Part shown: piece after piece, positions 39,078-52,302 of the stretch
How positions within the stretch are numbered: the first letter of the stretch is position 1
Layout of the letters: each line of letters begins with the position of its first letter
Origin: Lineus longissimus
Taxonomy: Eukaryota; Nemertea; Pilidiophora; Heteronemertea; Lineidae
Assembly (NCBI RefSeq): GCF_910592395.1
Contig: NC_088308.1
Location: 5,903,001 to 5,967,000 of the forward strand
Reading direction: 5' to 3'
Length of the DNA stretch: 64,000 bases
Notes under the pieces: model-generated
The model's database searches: none
Told to the model about the DNA's origin: nothing
Seen by the model: the letters and a program-made list of their open reading frames with translations, nothing else
Made by a program: the position numbers and the translations under genes

Positions 39078-42000
39078 TGTCGTGAAGAGGTGCTGACTCC
39101 GACCCATCCCCATGACCTGGGCTCCTTCCACACGTGGCAGACTGGAGTGCGGCTATTTTGACTAAGGTGAACTCACCTCACACCTTTTGATTGGGGATGC
39201 CGATTTGAAAACGGAGCTGGGAGCTGGCTGGCTGGATACCGGAACAAGACAACCGACCAAGGTTTAAACTCTAAAATGGCATTTCGTCGAATTACAAATC
39301 AACCGACATTTTGCTGCCCATGTTTTGGTCATTTAATGGCAAAAGAAGAGTACGCACAATAAACACATATTTATTGCCGTTGTCTAAAGCTCAGTACTTT
39401 AGTAAAAATTGATGTACAGATGAAGTTTGACAGTTTGGTATTTACACCGTTAAGATATTTCAAAGTCCCTCTTCACCGAGCTTCTGGTAAACTGTTGTCA
39501 CAGTGCAGTTGGCCTACTTCCGGTTATGGCGAGATGAGGTCGCTTCAACACCATCTACCATGATGTGCATTATTGGTTAAGACGAATCCTTCGCCGATAA
39601 TAGCGTTAAATTGAATTCTGTCTCGGCGCAAAAGTGATAAAAATCCATTTCGAGACAAGATACTTTTTAGCAATCAGTTGTTGGTTGTCCTGAAACATCG
39701 GGGTGATTAGTATAACGTCTTCAAGTTTAAATGCTTAGAGAGCCACGGGGATGAAATCTGAGCACAAACGCCGAGCGGGTGACCTTGTTTGTAGAGGTAT
39801 AACACCCTTTGTCAGGAGGCGTAGATCCCTTTCAGGAAGAACATGAATAGTGTGATTGTTTATTAACCCCTGAACGCTGTAGCTGAGGCAATTGACTTCT
39901 CAAAAGTAGCCCTGGACTAGCGGAATTTGAAAAATAACAATACGCTGACCTGTTTAGCGAATCTCAAGGACACCTATATTGAAAAGTGCGTCATGCAAGG
40001 TATAAAAAACCGCCGTAATGAATTCGGATAATTTCTTCGACGCGGCGTGCACAACTTACCATCAATAGGTAATTTTATTTAAAACGCTTGAAGACAATCA
40101 ACACTTAATCTCGTTGACTTATTATAGGCCATAATTCAAATTAATGATACGGTGTGCGCGATCCTTTGGCATTCTATGCTCTGTGGTGTCGGATTGCCGC
40201 ATCAGCAGGCTTTAGTACCTTTGCTAAAGAGGCCAACTGAGGTGTTCCCTTTTAAAGGAGGATAAGAAAGGTAGGGGCGTTCGGGAGACGTTCTAGGATT
40301 ATGCCATTCAATTTGAGCAAACTTTACCAAAAGAGATTCATAGGCTATGATTAAGTCATTCGTCTTGGACCGTTATGAGCGTTTGACCCTCGGAGCTCTT
40401 TCTTTTGGAACCGTTCATAATAAGTTGATAAATTAATTTTGAATTTGTAAAACTGGTAAATAAGGACCACTATTACAGTTGTAATTGTATCTTGGCTTCT
40501 AATGGCAAAGAATATCATGAAGATATTAGCATTATCTTTTTAACAAATACAATCTCGAGTTATATTTTCTGTGAATGCGCGGAAGCGAACTCCCCAGCAA
40601 CGACAACTCCTCGGGGAAGGGGAGGCTTGCGGCTCCTCCCTTTCCAAACCCACACAAATATACCTATCCATCAAGTCTCTTCCATCTTTACAAGAAAACT
40701 ATTCCGTTCCACTGCAATCAGACTTGATCTCGAAACGTGTGCATGCACTCTTAGAAATAAAGTTTTTCTGCTTTTGAAAAGCTTTGATTGTTTTTCGGCT
40801 AACACAATTATGCACCCCGTAGAAGCCCTTCAGCATCTTGGCCCGTAATTTCCCATGATAACATCGATAATCATATACATTTGTATATGCACGATAACCT
40901 TTGTCAATCAGGACCAGCCTCAAAGAATCATCCCGAATGAAACGCATGTTAGTGTAGTTACGACACCGAAGAGACTATGGGGACAGGAGTAATAGTTGCA
41001 TTGATTTGGTCAAAACGTTGAATCGGTGATTCCTATAGTATTCCGTGAAGGCTGTTTGCTCTGATGGCTTTAGAGCCACTTGGACGTTGTCAAGGGGAGA
41101 TATATCACCATGGACGTGAATCGTCAATCCATATTTTCACCTGAGGTAAGCAAGGGTTTGTACACACAGCTGATGCCCTTGACAATCTTGCCAACATTTC
41201 ATCCCTTAACGTGGATTATGTCAGAAGCCGGAAACGGCGGAATAACATTATGGATGTGTTATGATGGATGAAAATCGGTTGAGATTGCGCATGGACGGTG
41301 TGTTAATAGTCTGTTTCCGTGGACAACATGATTCCTTGTGTCCACACTCGACCAGGAGAGACCAAGGGTCACCTCGAAGTTAAAGACCCTGCGGTCCTTT
41401 ATAAAAGGAGGAAGGGTATGATCACGGATGGAGAACATCATCAGTGTTTGTTTTATGATTGAAGTACGCTTCCTCCCATAATGCCAATTAAGATTCCATA
41501 ATGCATATTCCATCTTGATTGCGCTATGTACACACGGCGTGACTCGGTCACAAAATGCAGTAGGGCCCCTCAGCGACCCTACCTCTCAGAATAAAACCAT
41601 GATAAATGCTTAACTCTACTTAAAATATTTGATAATTCGGCCATGAAAAGACACCAAATATCGGCCTATTTTCCTCACCTTCTTCAAGATGTCGCCAACA
41701 CAATGGGTTTGTCCGGGCGGTTCCTGGTGAAGACGCTTCCTAATGTATGAGCAAACATCTAAACAGGCCAGCTTATGTGCACTCATCCTCTGAAAACAGG
41801 CGGTCGCGATGGTAAACATTCGTACCAAGGCGAGAAAACCTTACGAGAGATGCTGCAGACCGATCGTTCAGCCCAATTCTTACCCCATACTTTGCCTGCA
41901 AGAATTATAAACAATATTTTTGCCAAATTATCTCGACAGGCACCCAGTTACAGTGTACAATGCTTATAATGTACGATGAACAATATGGCTATGTTTATTC

Positions 42001-42084
42001 TAGTATACTTGTGTTTCCTTTTTGGCATAAATGTGAGAAAAAACCAAGCAAACAACGCACGACAGCATACTGCAACATGTACAT

Positions 42085-42093
42085 GTCGTCTGC
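42085..42093 (-). promoter_or_regulatory. Single GCAGACGAC motif
   Basis: An exact minus-strand copy directly after an ACATGTACATG stretch. A plus-strand copy follows at 43028-43036. Function unknown. Confidence 0.35.
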
Positions 42094-43027
42094 CAGCCAC
42101 CTCACTTTTTATCAGTATACTTCGCACATCGAACAGTAGGTACATGGATAGCTTTTCATTGTACTGGACAACATATTGATAAAGATACAGAAAGGTACTT
42201 CGAACAAGTGCAATATTGAACCTGACTCCAAGGACGTCATTCACAATACATGGCCTTCTCAACGCCCTCTCTCTTGCTTTGAGTTAAACCTGTCGGTAAA
42301 GGCACGTAGTCATCTAATTTCTTTCAAGGACAGTCTTGTCACGACAGTGAGAAGTCACGTTTTAACAAGAAATAAATAAAGGGATTGTCTTCTGAAGATG
42401 GATGGGGCATATCATAATCCTGCCACAATGGTATTTGGAGAGGCCACCTTGTTTTCTTTTAGATATACATTGGTTTTCTCTTCTTCTTTCAGCCTGAGTT
42501 GATCTGAATGACAAGTACCACGGTGTACGGGTTCTAAACGAAATGCTCGAGGGTTCTCCAAAAGTAAAGATGAACTTGATTTTGAAGACATACGCCAGCA
42601 GTTCATGATGCACCATAATGCTCCCGGCGATGGTATCTTTATTCTTTATAGTACGACAGGCGACCTTTATCCTAGAAGAAAGGGGATTGCGTGTCGATGG
42701 GTCATCACGATGCAACCTTCAGACAAGACAGGGGTGAAAGTGAAAATAGTTATTCTCCAGCGCATGATGAGGATGCCCAAGTGCTATTGTTACTTTACAA
42801 CCGACGGCGTCTGCGTATTCTTATTCCGTGAGCAAGATGGTCGGTTCGCGTGCCGAAGTTGCACAAACCAAGATCACCCCATTCACCCAAACATGGCTGC
42901 TTTCATGTAGACTCTCAAACAAGTCGTAAAATTCACATTCCAATTGTATTTTACGCCGAAATCTGACTTTTCATGAATTGGGGTCATGTGTTCAATTCTG
43001 TGTTTAATGTACGTGTCCATTTTATTT

Positions 43028-43036
43028 GCAGACGAC
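43028..43036 (+). promoter_or_regulatory. Single GCAGACGAC motif
   Basis: One exact copy in otherwise unremarkable AT-rich sequence. Function unknown. Confidence 0.35.
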
Positions 43037-43728
43037 AGTGTTTAAGCATGTGCAGTGAACAAACACGCCAATGTCAGCAATACCCATAGTCCATGAGCTA
43101 GACTCCACAGTTTCATGGATTGGTACCACCTGGGGGACGTAAAGGCCACTATGATTTTCTGAAAGTACTTGTTGCTTGGAGCCAGAAATGAAAGATCGGC
43201 GTGCCAGGTGCATTCCGCAATTCATATGCACTCAAGAAATGTCTGCTGGTCATTTTCTTAAAGTACCCGGATGGTAATCAAATTTTACACCGACAGTGAA
43301 AAATGACTTCCTACTGGTATAATCATCAACATGCCTCCTTGTTTTAAATATAAGGCGTTTCCTTTTGTGTAATAATATCAAGCTTTGGGCGTTTTTTTCT
43401 CAAACAGTGATCAAACACGTGTAAGCAAAACAGCTGAAGCTTTCGGGACGAAAGTTTGAAAATATACTTCCCAACTGCACTGAGGCTAATTAAAGACGCG
43501 GGATTATAACACTGCACTGTGGTTACACCCTGCATCGTTCGCGGTGGGGAACTGCAGATGCTGGCTCGTAGGACCAAAGCATCTTTTCGGCATTAATTCT
43601 CATTCGGTTTGTGCATATTTGCATAAAATTTGCACAGAAAGCATGTGTTCAAGTTGTGTTGCGAACAACGTATGAGAGTTAATCATGGGCGTATAACAGG
43701 TCATAATCAGACGAGAGTAGCTCGGGCA

Positions 43729-43767
43729 GTTACCAACAACTGCCTCTTGGGGGCAGTTATTGGTAAC
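43729..43767. repeat. Short hairpin with 16-bp arms
   Basis: Arms 43729-43744 and 43752-43767 (GTTACCAACAACTGCC and its complement) pair with one mismatch around a 7-nt loop. It is shorter than a typical miRNA precursor (about 60-80 nt), and I see no arm extension beyond 16 bp. It may be a transposon-end relic or a chance palindrome. Confidence 0.5.
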
Positions 43768-46700
43768 AGGGCCCCACCCTGTACATATACATGGCTTCGG
43801 ATTAACCATAACTCACAATACATTGTACATGTACAAGAAGAAGATGTAAGGCAAAACGCTGCTAAGAATGTCTTCGGTTGCAAATGTTAAATAGGAAACA
43901 TTAAAGCCTGGAGGTAGAAAATCGAGAACTGTGAATCTCCCATTCAACATTATGCGATTACCGAGCCCATCCATATCTAACGTATCAGTGAAATAATGTT
44001 CCATGAAAGTTTCGTCAATGTCTATGATGTTACTTTGAGGCTTCATACCTTGAAGCGAGTACTCTTACCTCCTTCCTCTAGGGCTGGAAGAGCTAAAGGT
44101 CTTGGAATTGAACTGGCCACCGGTACGAAGGACTATCCTTGCCTTTCAGCAAAGCCTTTTCAAAGAATCCAACTGCCGTCTTTGTAAAAGACCTTATCAA
44201 GTTTCCCCGAAATTTGGGGCTACTTTTTGTCATCTTTTTGTCGCCTGCTAGAAAATAAATTAATGGAAATTGACAATGGACGTAAGGATTATGGCGATTC
44301 GTCCTTTTAAAGTGCAAAAGGCCAAGGGCCTCCGATTGCTAGTTATAGCCCCGTCCTGCACGGGCAAACGGAATATCATATTTCAACGCAGTGTGACAAA
44401 TGAAAACTTTTTTATTGACGATTTTGTAATAAAAAGCTGGAAGGTTGGGCATCTGAACATTTTTAAAGGTGCTGCTTAGAGTAATATTTCAAAGGTGCCC
44501 CAGTTTCTGGTACTTGAGGCAATGTGAGAGGGGAAAGTGATGGAATCGTTTGGATAATGTAATGTGATTTTTCCCAATGGACTGGGCGGGCATGCCACGG
44601 TGAGAGTCCTGAGCGGGGTGACCCCAGGGGTGATGATCGAATGCTATAAAAGGATGTGGGCGCAGTATGAAACTAATAAAAGAAGCAATTCTTTTTGTTA
44701 ATGAAAATATCTGGTTGAAATACAAGATTCGATGTTGATGGGTCAAACAGCAATTCCCCGCGACAACAACAACTGCAACATGTACATTACTGCACAATGG
44801 ATTGTCCGGCCTGAATCACTAACTTTGCACTGATTTGGTGTTCTCTCGTGACATGACAGGGTTCAAAGAAAGAAGGTGTAAAATCCTGCTGTTAATAAAA
44901 TCCGCCCGATCATAGACAGGGATGTAATGAAGTCCTTAGTAAATAAAAAGTGCACTTGAGAAAGTTCATATGAAATCATAAAACTGCTTCCGAACAAAGG
45001 TGGTACTGGCGTTTAAAACTGACGCTGACACCTAGACCAATTCGAAAAGGCACGAAGGAGACCTATATCGCATTATAAAGAACTTTAGGAGGTGTGAAGA
45101 GATGAAAGTGGTCAATAAAACAGGTAATTTTATTGCTAATTTATTATTTCAACTTTCTCTCCTGATTGTCTTCCGCCATTTTGACTCGTCGAGTGACGCC
45201 TGTGTAAGATGGCGGCACTTTGAGGACCTGTTTTAGGCGAGACTGAACAAACATTGGTTTTGATGATCGGGAGGTCGACTTTTAACACCTTAAATACGGT
45301 ATGCGGGCGAATACCTATTTAGAACCTGTACGACTGCAGATGGTGAGGAATATGTGTATGTGAGAACTTTCCCCTTTAGATGAACTCGAAAAAAGTTCAG
45401 TCACCCTGCGCGGCTTCCGATAGGTTCTGTCTCGCTGAATCAAGGTTTTGACATTTGGACTGAAACCCCCAAGTCTGAAAAAACGACAATAAAATATAAT
45501 AGACCAAACCCTGAATGACGCTGGTCAATTTTAGTTTCTTACACTTTTAATCTGAAATGGCTGCCTGGGATTACTTCTGCATCTCAATAAAGTTAATCTC
45601 TGAGCACTCGCCGAACCCTACAGAATGGATATTCAATTCTGCTAGAATCGTGTGTTAGAAAATAGCCATCTTTCAGGTTTTGCCATCCTCTTGATGAGGA
45701 TAATCGTATCATCGTCATATCTCGCGCCATTCGCGAGGTGAGATCAGAAAGGGAAAATCTTACGCAAGGACAGATTGGCGACCAGCAGGAGGCGTGACAA
45801 CAATCATAAAATGCGCCTCTACAAAGTGAGATAAAAGCATAACTGCGAGTTAATTGGCCGTCATACAACCCGGGGATGGTACGCGAGTAACAGGTCTTAC
45901 GTCACCCATTTTGGTCAAGGGAACTTACCGAAATATCTGAAGAGGTTATCACAAAAGTGTCAAAAATAAAACTTGACAGTTCAATTTTCCCAATAAAGAA
46001 GGCAATTAAAGAATTTGGCGGAGTGTCATCGCTAGGAAGAGACGGTCGCATACCTCGGTCATTCTGTTTGGCCATGAGATTGAGAGAGGGCTAAACATGA
46101 TATTTTGGGGACGTTTGGATGACAGGTTTTCCAAGGTCCCTCCGGGGTGTTTCCGGGGTATGCAACGGTTCGGGTTTGGGGCGGAGTCGGGTGATGGTGT
46201 CCTTCGCCCCGATGTCATGAGATGGATTTGGCGGCATTCATACTGCTGAACACACGCTGTGAGTTTGTGATCTGGGTATCCATTTTTATCAAAACATAAA
46301 CTCTAGCATAGAACGAGTCATTTAAAGGGAAATACAATGTATTGAAAAAAGTTTCCAGCCATTTCAGCCCTTTTTTGCCTGCAAGTGCAATTTTCTCGTG
46401 AAATGCCCTATAGATCGTGTTCCTTTCCACCACCTTTTCATCAACATACGCACTCCTCGAGTAGTCTCATATCCAGTTGGAAGTTTGGTACAAGTGGCTA
46501 TTCTTGTCGATCTTAATCCAGTTTTATAAGGTTGCAAATTCTAGGAATATGATCTTAAGTTAAAATGAGGACACTTACAGCAGAGAATTAAACTTTTTCA
46601 TCTGAACTTGCGCAAGACAAATGCGAACACTTAACACCTAAACAAAATGTTACCATCTTGACTTCTAAACGTAACATTCAAAGAAAAATTGACGCAAGAT

Positions 46701-46879
46701 TGCTAGGATAACGCACAAGCGTCCGTCGCGCACGTGCAGATGAGAACTCTGGGCGGCTTAAAAACCTTCTTACACAGCTACATCAACGATTCATTGTTTA
46801 AATAAAACTATCTGATTACACAGAGATGCTGAGGCGAACTCCAGCAAGCATCCAACCTTTCATTTCTCACTTTGCCACA

Positions 46880-46907
46880 GGCAGACGACAAGCTATATCG
46901 TCTGCCA
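46880..46907. promoter_or_regulatory. GCAGACGAC dyad with 9-bp arms
   Basis: GGCAGACGA (46880-46888) and TCGTCTGCC (46899-46907) form a perfect dyad with a 10-bp spacer. ACAATGG follows immediately. This suggests a site for a dimeric protein, by inference. Confidence 0.5.
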
Positions 46908-48101
46908 GACAATGGTGACGCAAACGGGACGTCATGTAATCAAGATGATCGCATCAACACGTGCGGCCGTTTGTCACACAATCAACGCCATTAGTGCAAA
47001 CCCGAGACTACTGTCTTATAGAATTTAAAATATTAAGTTTATTTCACTTCAACGTTAAGCATGGTTTTGTGTAGAATCATATAACCGTTTTTTTCGTCGT
47101 AGTTATGTTGAGCTGGAAAAAGTATTCGACAGACGATTCCAGTTGGTCAAAACCTGGATCCATGTATTATGTACATGTAGTGTACATAAACCTAGGCATA
47201 CGACGTGCTTGCAGTGTGCTGAGGTTGATTTACATTAAAACCATCCATTTTAAAATTGGGTTGATTTCCTCGTAAGCAACGCCCGGTCTTCTTTCACAGT
47301 AAGGCTGCCGTATCCAATTACAGACGGCAGTTGAAATCTCCTGCGCACTCTCCGCGTGAAAGAAATTTCCGGAAATAAAACCGCAAGATGCGTTTTGTTT
47401 CTGATGAGTCAACAATGGTTCTATTTTAAAAGATTATGAAGTCTCTCCCAGTATTGCGACGTTTGTTGGCAGTGTTTTTTCTTCAATAAAACGAAGAAAT
47501 TGTTTTTTAAAGTCAACAAAGCCGGTGAATGACAGTGATTAGCAGAATCCTCATCAGTCATACCCGTTACGCCATGCACATGCACATTCAACCCGTGTTG
47601 ACATTGACGGCCCGTAATAACGAGTAAACTCCTCTTCGTGAGGATATTGCTCCAAACAAAAGCGTCCATTTGGGCGTGATGAACCAGCGGCCTAGGGCGG
47701 GTGACGGGAGTCCTTACAAAGCGGCAGAATCGCAGTTTTAATTGATAGCGAAATCGAAACTCTTTCCTCTAAGACAGTCGACCCGCCTGGTGAAAAATGC
47801 GGGACGTCAAATTCACTGAAGAAAAAAGCATCCCGGACCTCGCACTCGTAGATTTTCTGCATAGACTCTGTCACATTGGGACTCTAATCAGCCTTCTTAG
47901 TCCCGCACTGAACTAAGAATGTGTGGATTAATTCATTTAAATTTGATAGGTTTCGTGTCGGGGGCCCACACATAGCCAGAGGTAAATAGTCTGACTTGAA
48001 TATTTTACGTGGTTGTCATTCTTGGTCGCTGCGGGATGTTAGCGTCATATCGGACAGGAACTATATCTGTAGCCAACGTTTGCAGCATTCGCGGATTTTC
48101 T

Positions 48102-48330
48102 TTTGGCGCTAATTTTGGCAGATTTTTAGGTGCATTGTCCAATCAGAAACACACAATACTGCGTCACCGGGGTATTCAGTTTGATAACGACCAATCACAT
48201 TAGACAACCCAGTGGCGTCCAATCAGTAGCACTCAATCCTGCTTCACCGGGGTAGTCAGCACAAGAACCAATCGCCTAGCGGAACGTTTTCTTGATAGCT
48301 TTTCTTTGCAAACATCACTGTAATTATAAG
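48102..48330 (+). promoter_or_regulatory. Promoter-like block: E2F-type site, four CCAAT boxes in a tandem duplication, TATA-like box
   Basis: TTTGGCGC (48102-48109) fits the E2F consensus. CCAAT boxes lie at 48139, 48191, 48219 and 48268, all on the plus strand. They sit in two direct repeats about 79 bp apart (48137-48200 and 48217-48277) that also share TTCACCGGGGTA- or GTCACCGGGGTA-type sequence. A TATAAG follows at 48325-48330. E2F plus several CCAAT boxes is the pattern of cell-cycle and histone promoters. No recognisable coding frame follows, so the product, if any, is unknown. Confidence 0.4.
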
Positions 48331-51300
48331 AGGTTGTGCACTGCACATGGCCTGCAGAAGTAGTACGTTAAAACTATGCTGTCTTCTTTCAGGGTTTGAA
48401 ATAAATCCAAAATCTTTAAAAATTGAAATTCAGAATTTTTGAAAACTCACATTGCGCAACATTGGCTTGTTAATGGGGTCAGGACATTTGCCATAAAAAC
48501 GTGTCTGAGCCGTCCACGCCATTGTCGTGTCACACGTCCACATTCCCCATCCAGCACCATGTACTCTAAAAGAGCAGCAATACCAACTTCCGAGCATAGA
48601 AATCACAAACAAATCGTATAATTGATGGCAGGGATTATGTAGGTCGCATCCCATTCTTTAGGGACACTTATTGCCACCCTGACTGACCCCCGGGCACCGC
48701 GCCATACGCATCAGTCACCCAAAGAAAGGCTCCTAGTGTTCCGAAGCGTCTGTTGGAAAGACGGCCGTTGACTGCTCCTCCGTCACAAGCGGAGAAAAGA
48801 AATACATAGACTGTTCAAAATCTCTGCAATTGCTTTTATCTTTCCTATACTGAGTCTGCATTCTAAACAATCACGAAGTGTAAGCTATATATCCCTGTCA
48901 GTCGCAAGAACGAAAAGTTGACCGATTGGAGCGGGTGACTTTGCTTGTTGATTACAACACGGTCACGTGACGTGTCTCAGCCAATTTTAGTCACGGAAAC
49001 TCATCTGAGGTTCGAGATTTAATTTGGTCAACCTTGCCTCTCAGGAAGAGCGAATTCCCAGGCAGGTCGAAACAATTTGGATTTTTAGTTCAAGCCTCAC
49101 CCGAAATCCATCCCTGCAGTTTGAACTATTTGTTCGTCTTAAAATGACAATGGCGGGAAAAAACGAAGCCGAGTGCCAATTTCGGCATTATCTCCATGCA
49201 TACCGACTTCTGTTGGTTTCAAGCCTATACCTATATCAGTCTGAGCAGCTCACCATAATGGTATCTTTTGTTGATTGGTTTGCATGAATTGAGACAAAAG
49301 TAACTGGAAAATTTTGAGATGAGGCACACGAAAGGGCTATGATCAGGTGCCATTATTTCGTCGCTTTCTTCTGGGGATCGGTAATCGGGTGAAAATTTCA
49401 CGAAACCCTTGGAAATCTTGCAAAAAATGTTTCCAGTTATTATTTCAGAACAGCTTATAGTGTCATTAAGATGTGGCAGAAATCTTAGCGTTCATTTGAA
49501 CTCGTGTGCCGCGCTGACAAAGAATTTCCAAAGCGTTTCTTCGCTTTTCCTTTGACTTTCGTCCTGGGAGGTTGCGGCATTATTCTGACCAGCCGCGCCT
49601 CGTCATAGAAGTGACGAGGGTCACTGACTCCCAAAAAGTGGACAAAGCATGAAATATGATATCATCCTGGATATGCCATCTCGGACGACTCTTGATGGGT
49701 GTCTTCTCTTGACAACAGACTAATCCTTCTTCAATGGGCTGTCAGGGATGCCGCAACATCCAATATAATGAACCACTCGGCAAATGTGATTCGAAATCCT
49801 ACCTCCTCGCATTGATGAACCAAACAACACCGTAACGGCAGCAGCGGTCCACTCTGAAGAAAAACAACAACAGACAGGTCGCTTGTACTGTAACCAACAC
49901 TCACTCACAATTCTGGCCGCCATTTCTATATCAACCCCCGGCACACACGCATTGCGGTCCTGAGTCGTCTGTGACAGAACCTCTCTACTCAGACTCGGGC
50001 ACTTTCTGCCTCGCGGGATACAACATCCATCCAGCGTGTCCGGGACATCGCGGCTTCGTCTTTAGGCTCCAACATTCCCCGGTTTCCACCCCATCAGTAG
50101 CTTGGGAACCGACTATAAAACGGATGCTGAAATGGCACTGGCAATGAAGTCCAAAAGGGTGTTTTCCCACTGCGATGCTTCCCAGAATTGTAATGATGAT
50201 TCAGTTTTTCCAGTCTTCAACGTTGATCCACTGGATGGCTCGGTATCGGACATGAATGAAATCTCAGGACTCGTACAATACTTTGTCCCTCCGATGTCCT
50301 TTTTCTGCCCTCAGGGTAAATCCCTTTTCCATAGACAAGGGCCAAAATCCATTCATAAGAAGATGGATTTTTCTCAATATTTCTTCTATCAACAAAATGA
50401 AGGGCTCTTCGTGATTGACGAGATAAAATGACTAGATAAGGGTCCCTCTTGACATCAAGGCGACCCTGACGATCCCTTAAAGGGCAAGGAAAGTGGTGCA
50501 TACTTACTTAATAATGAATGCCATTGACCAGTAATTGTACAAACAGAGCTTTTGTTCCTGGCGTCCATTAAGGCAGAAATTTTGTCAAATATGATGACAT
50601 CCCTTCGCACTGATCAAACAAATTCTATAAGAACATCAATAAAAAGATAAGTCAATTCTTTCCGGATTTTCCCGAACAATGCCGAAGATTTCGATCAATA
50701 CCGAGGAAGCTCCATCGAGATAAACCCATATGATGGAAGTCGCGTTAACGTTGCGTTTATGACAGCTGATGAGGATGACACGGCATATGGCTCAATTCGC
50801 TGTAAAGTTGCATCAGCGGGTAAAAGGGACGAAATCTCAAGATGTGGGGTGGGATTAGGTGCAAACGATTGTCAGTGGTGTTATGTCTCCTCAAAACCCT
50901 AATGCAGCCAAAGTGTAAGTTTGTAAAGTGTTTGGAAGTCCTTTGATTTCGGCTTGATGTACTTCCTCCGGTCAAGAACACTGCACGACATTGGCTCATT
51001 GTCATAGCAGGTTTGCGCTTTTCTGTCCGAGGATGACTCTGAAAGTGGCCCAATGCAGGACACCCGAGAAAAAAACCTGATGGTACTGGTTCGAACCTGT
51101 ACGACCGATGACGTGAGTGACACGAACAGATATTCATTTTTAACATCCACTGCACAACTCAAAGAGAAATAGCGATAACTTTGAACTCCACGACTGAATG
51201 CCTCAATCGACCAGTACGAAGACAGGTTCGAGGAAGCTGAGGGAACGCTTTAAAAGCAGAAGTATCTGAAAATGATTATGATGAAGTGTCCGATGTTAAT

Positions 51301-51812
51301 GAAATTCCTGACCACACCGGTCGTCGTGTCCCCTGAGATGCTGGTGAAATATGCTACCCCTCGGTACCTTTTATGTTCTTGAGAACGAAAGCAGGTCCAG
51401 ACATAGGGGCACGTTATGAAGTAAAACATATCCAAGCATACTTGATGATAATTAATGAGTTCAAAGCATGATGAACGATCACCTTTATAACCAGAAATAT
51501 CCAGGTACCCTAACCTTAAAATATCATTGATGACCGAAGTTTGGGATGAGTTGATTTATGTTCTCTGAAACGTGCACTGGACAATCATTTGGACAGCTAA
51601 CATGTGCCACTGTCCGATGATAACAATGGACGTCTGCTGGACATTGTGTTGACCAAATCTTCCACTTGTTGTCGACAAAACCAAGAACCAGCGAAGAAAC
51701 TGATTTCCTGCACTCCTCGTAAATCTTATGTCCAGGCCATCTTGAGCTAATGGGGGTAGTGATTTTTAGGGTGCTATTCTCTGCTCGCACTCGACCACCT
51801 GTCCCCAAATGC

Positions 51813-51842
51813 GCAGACGACCTGTCGCACGGAGCAGACGAC
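51813..51842 (+). promoter_or_regulatory. GCAGACGAC tandem pair, 21-bp spacing
   Basis: Exact copies at 51813-51821 and 51834-51842, followed 19 bp later by the YY1-type palindrome ATGGCCGCCAT (51861-51871). Confidence 0.55.
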
Positions 51843-52283
51843 ACTTCGCGCCTTTTTAGAATGGCCGCCATTTTGCTTCGTGACCTATGTGGCCTTTCCA
51901 AAACAAAACACAAACGCAGAAACAGCAGGTGCCGATACGAGTCACACTCAGACAAATCATATTTGAGATCAGAAGGAATCTGCGGCCGGGGCACAATTTA
52001 TTACCCATTTGCTTTTGTATGTAAAATATCTCTGAGTACAATGGCATCCTGCAGGGATGAGCCCATTCAAACAGACAACAATGCCTTTCTAATTACCGAC
52101 AACAAGATTCAAGGGGTCATCAGATAGCACACTGACTTCTGACATTCGGAGACAATCACAAAGTAACGGTAGCCCAAATACCTTCAGACCCTTTTCCGTT
52201 ATTGTCTCCGATGTCACTCTTTCGAATTCCTGTTTATATACACTTGACAGTATCAGCATCCGATGCCCACTGGAGTTCGCCGA

Positions 52284-52302
52284 ACAGACGACCATAGACG
52301 AC
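52284..52302 (+). promoter_or_regulatory. CAGACGAC/TAGACGAC tandem pair, 11-bp spacing
   Basis: CAGACGAC at 52284-52291 and TAGACGAC at 52295-52302. A slightly weaker member of the same family, 440 bp from the previous pair. Confidence 0.4.

Larger units (their letters stand above)
39078..48101. other. Non-coding stretch apart from the listed motifs and hairpin
   Basis: No coding frame is convincing. An open frame at 42605-42910 has only slight codon bias. TACATGTA occurs at 43826 and 47172. Confidence 0.5.

Noticed and set aside
51524-51994. A 156-residue minus-strand frame with a Cys-rich end.
   Set aside because: Third-position GC is about 42%, the same as the background, and a plus-strand frame overlaps it. 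It also spans the GCAGACGAC pair.
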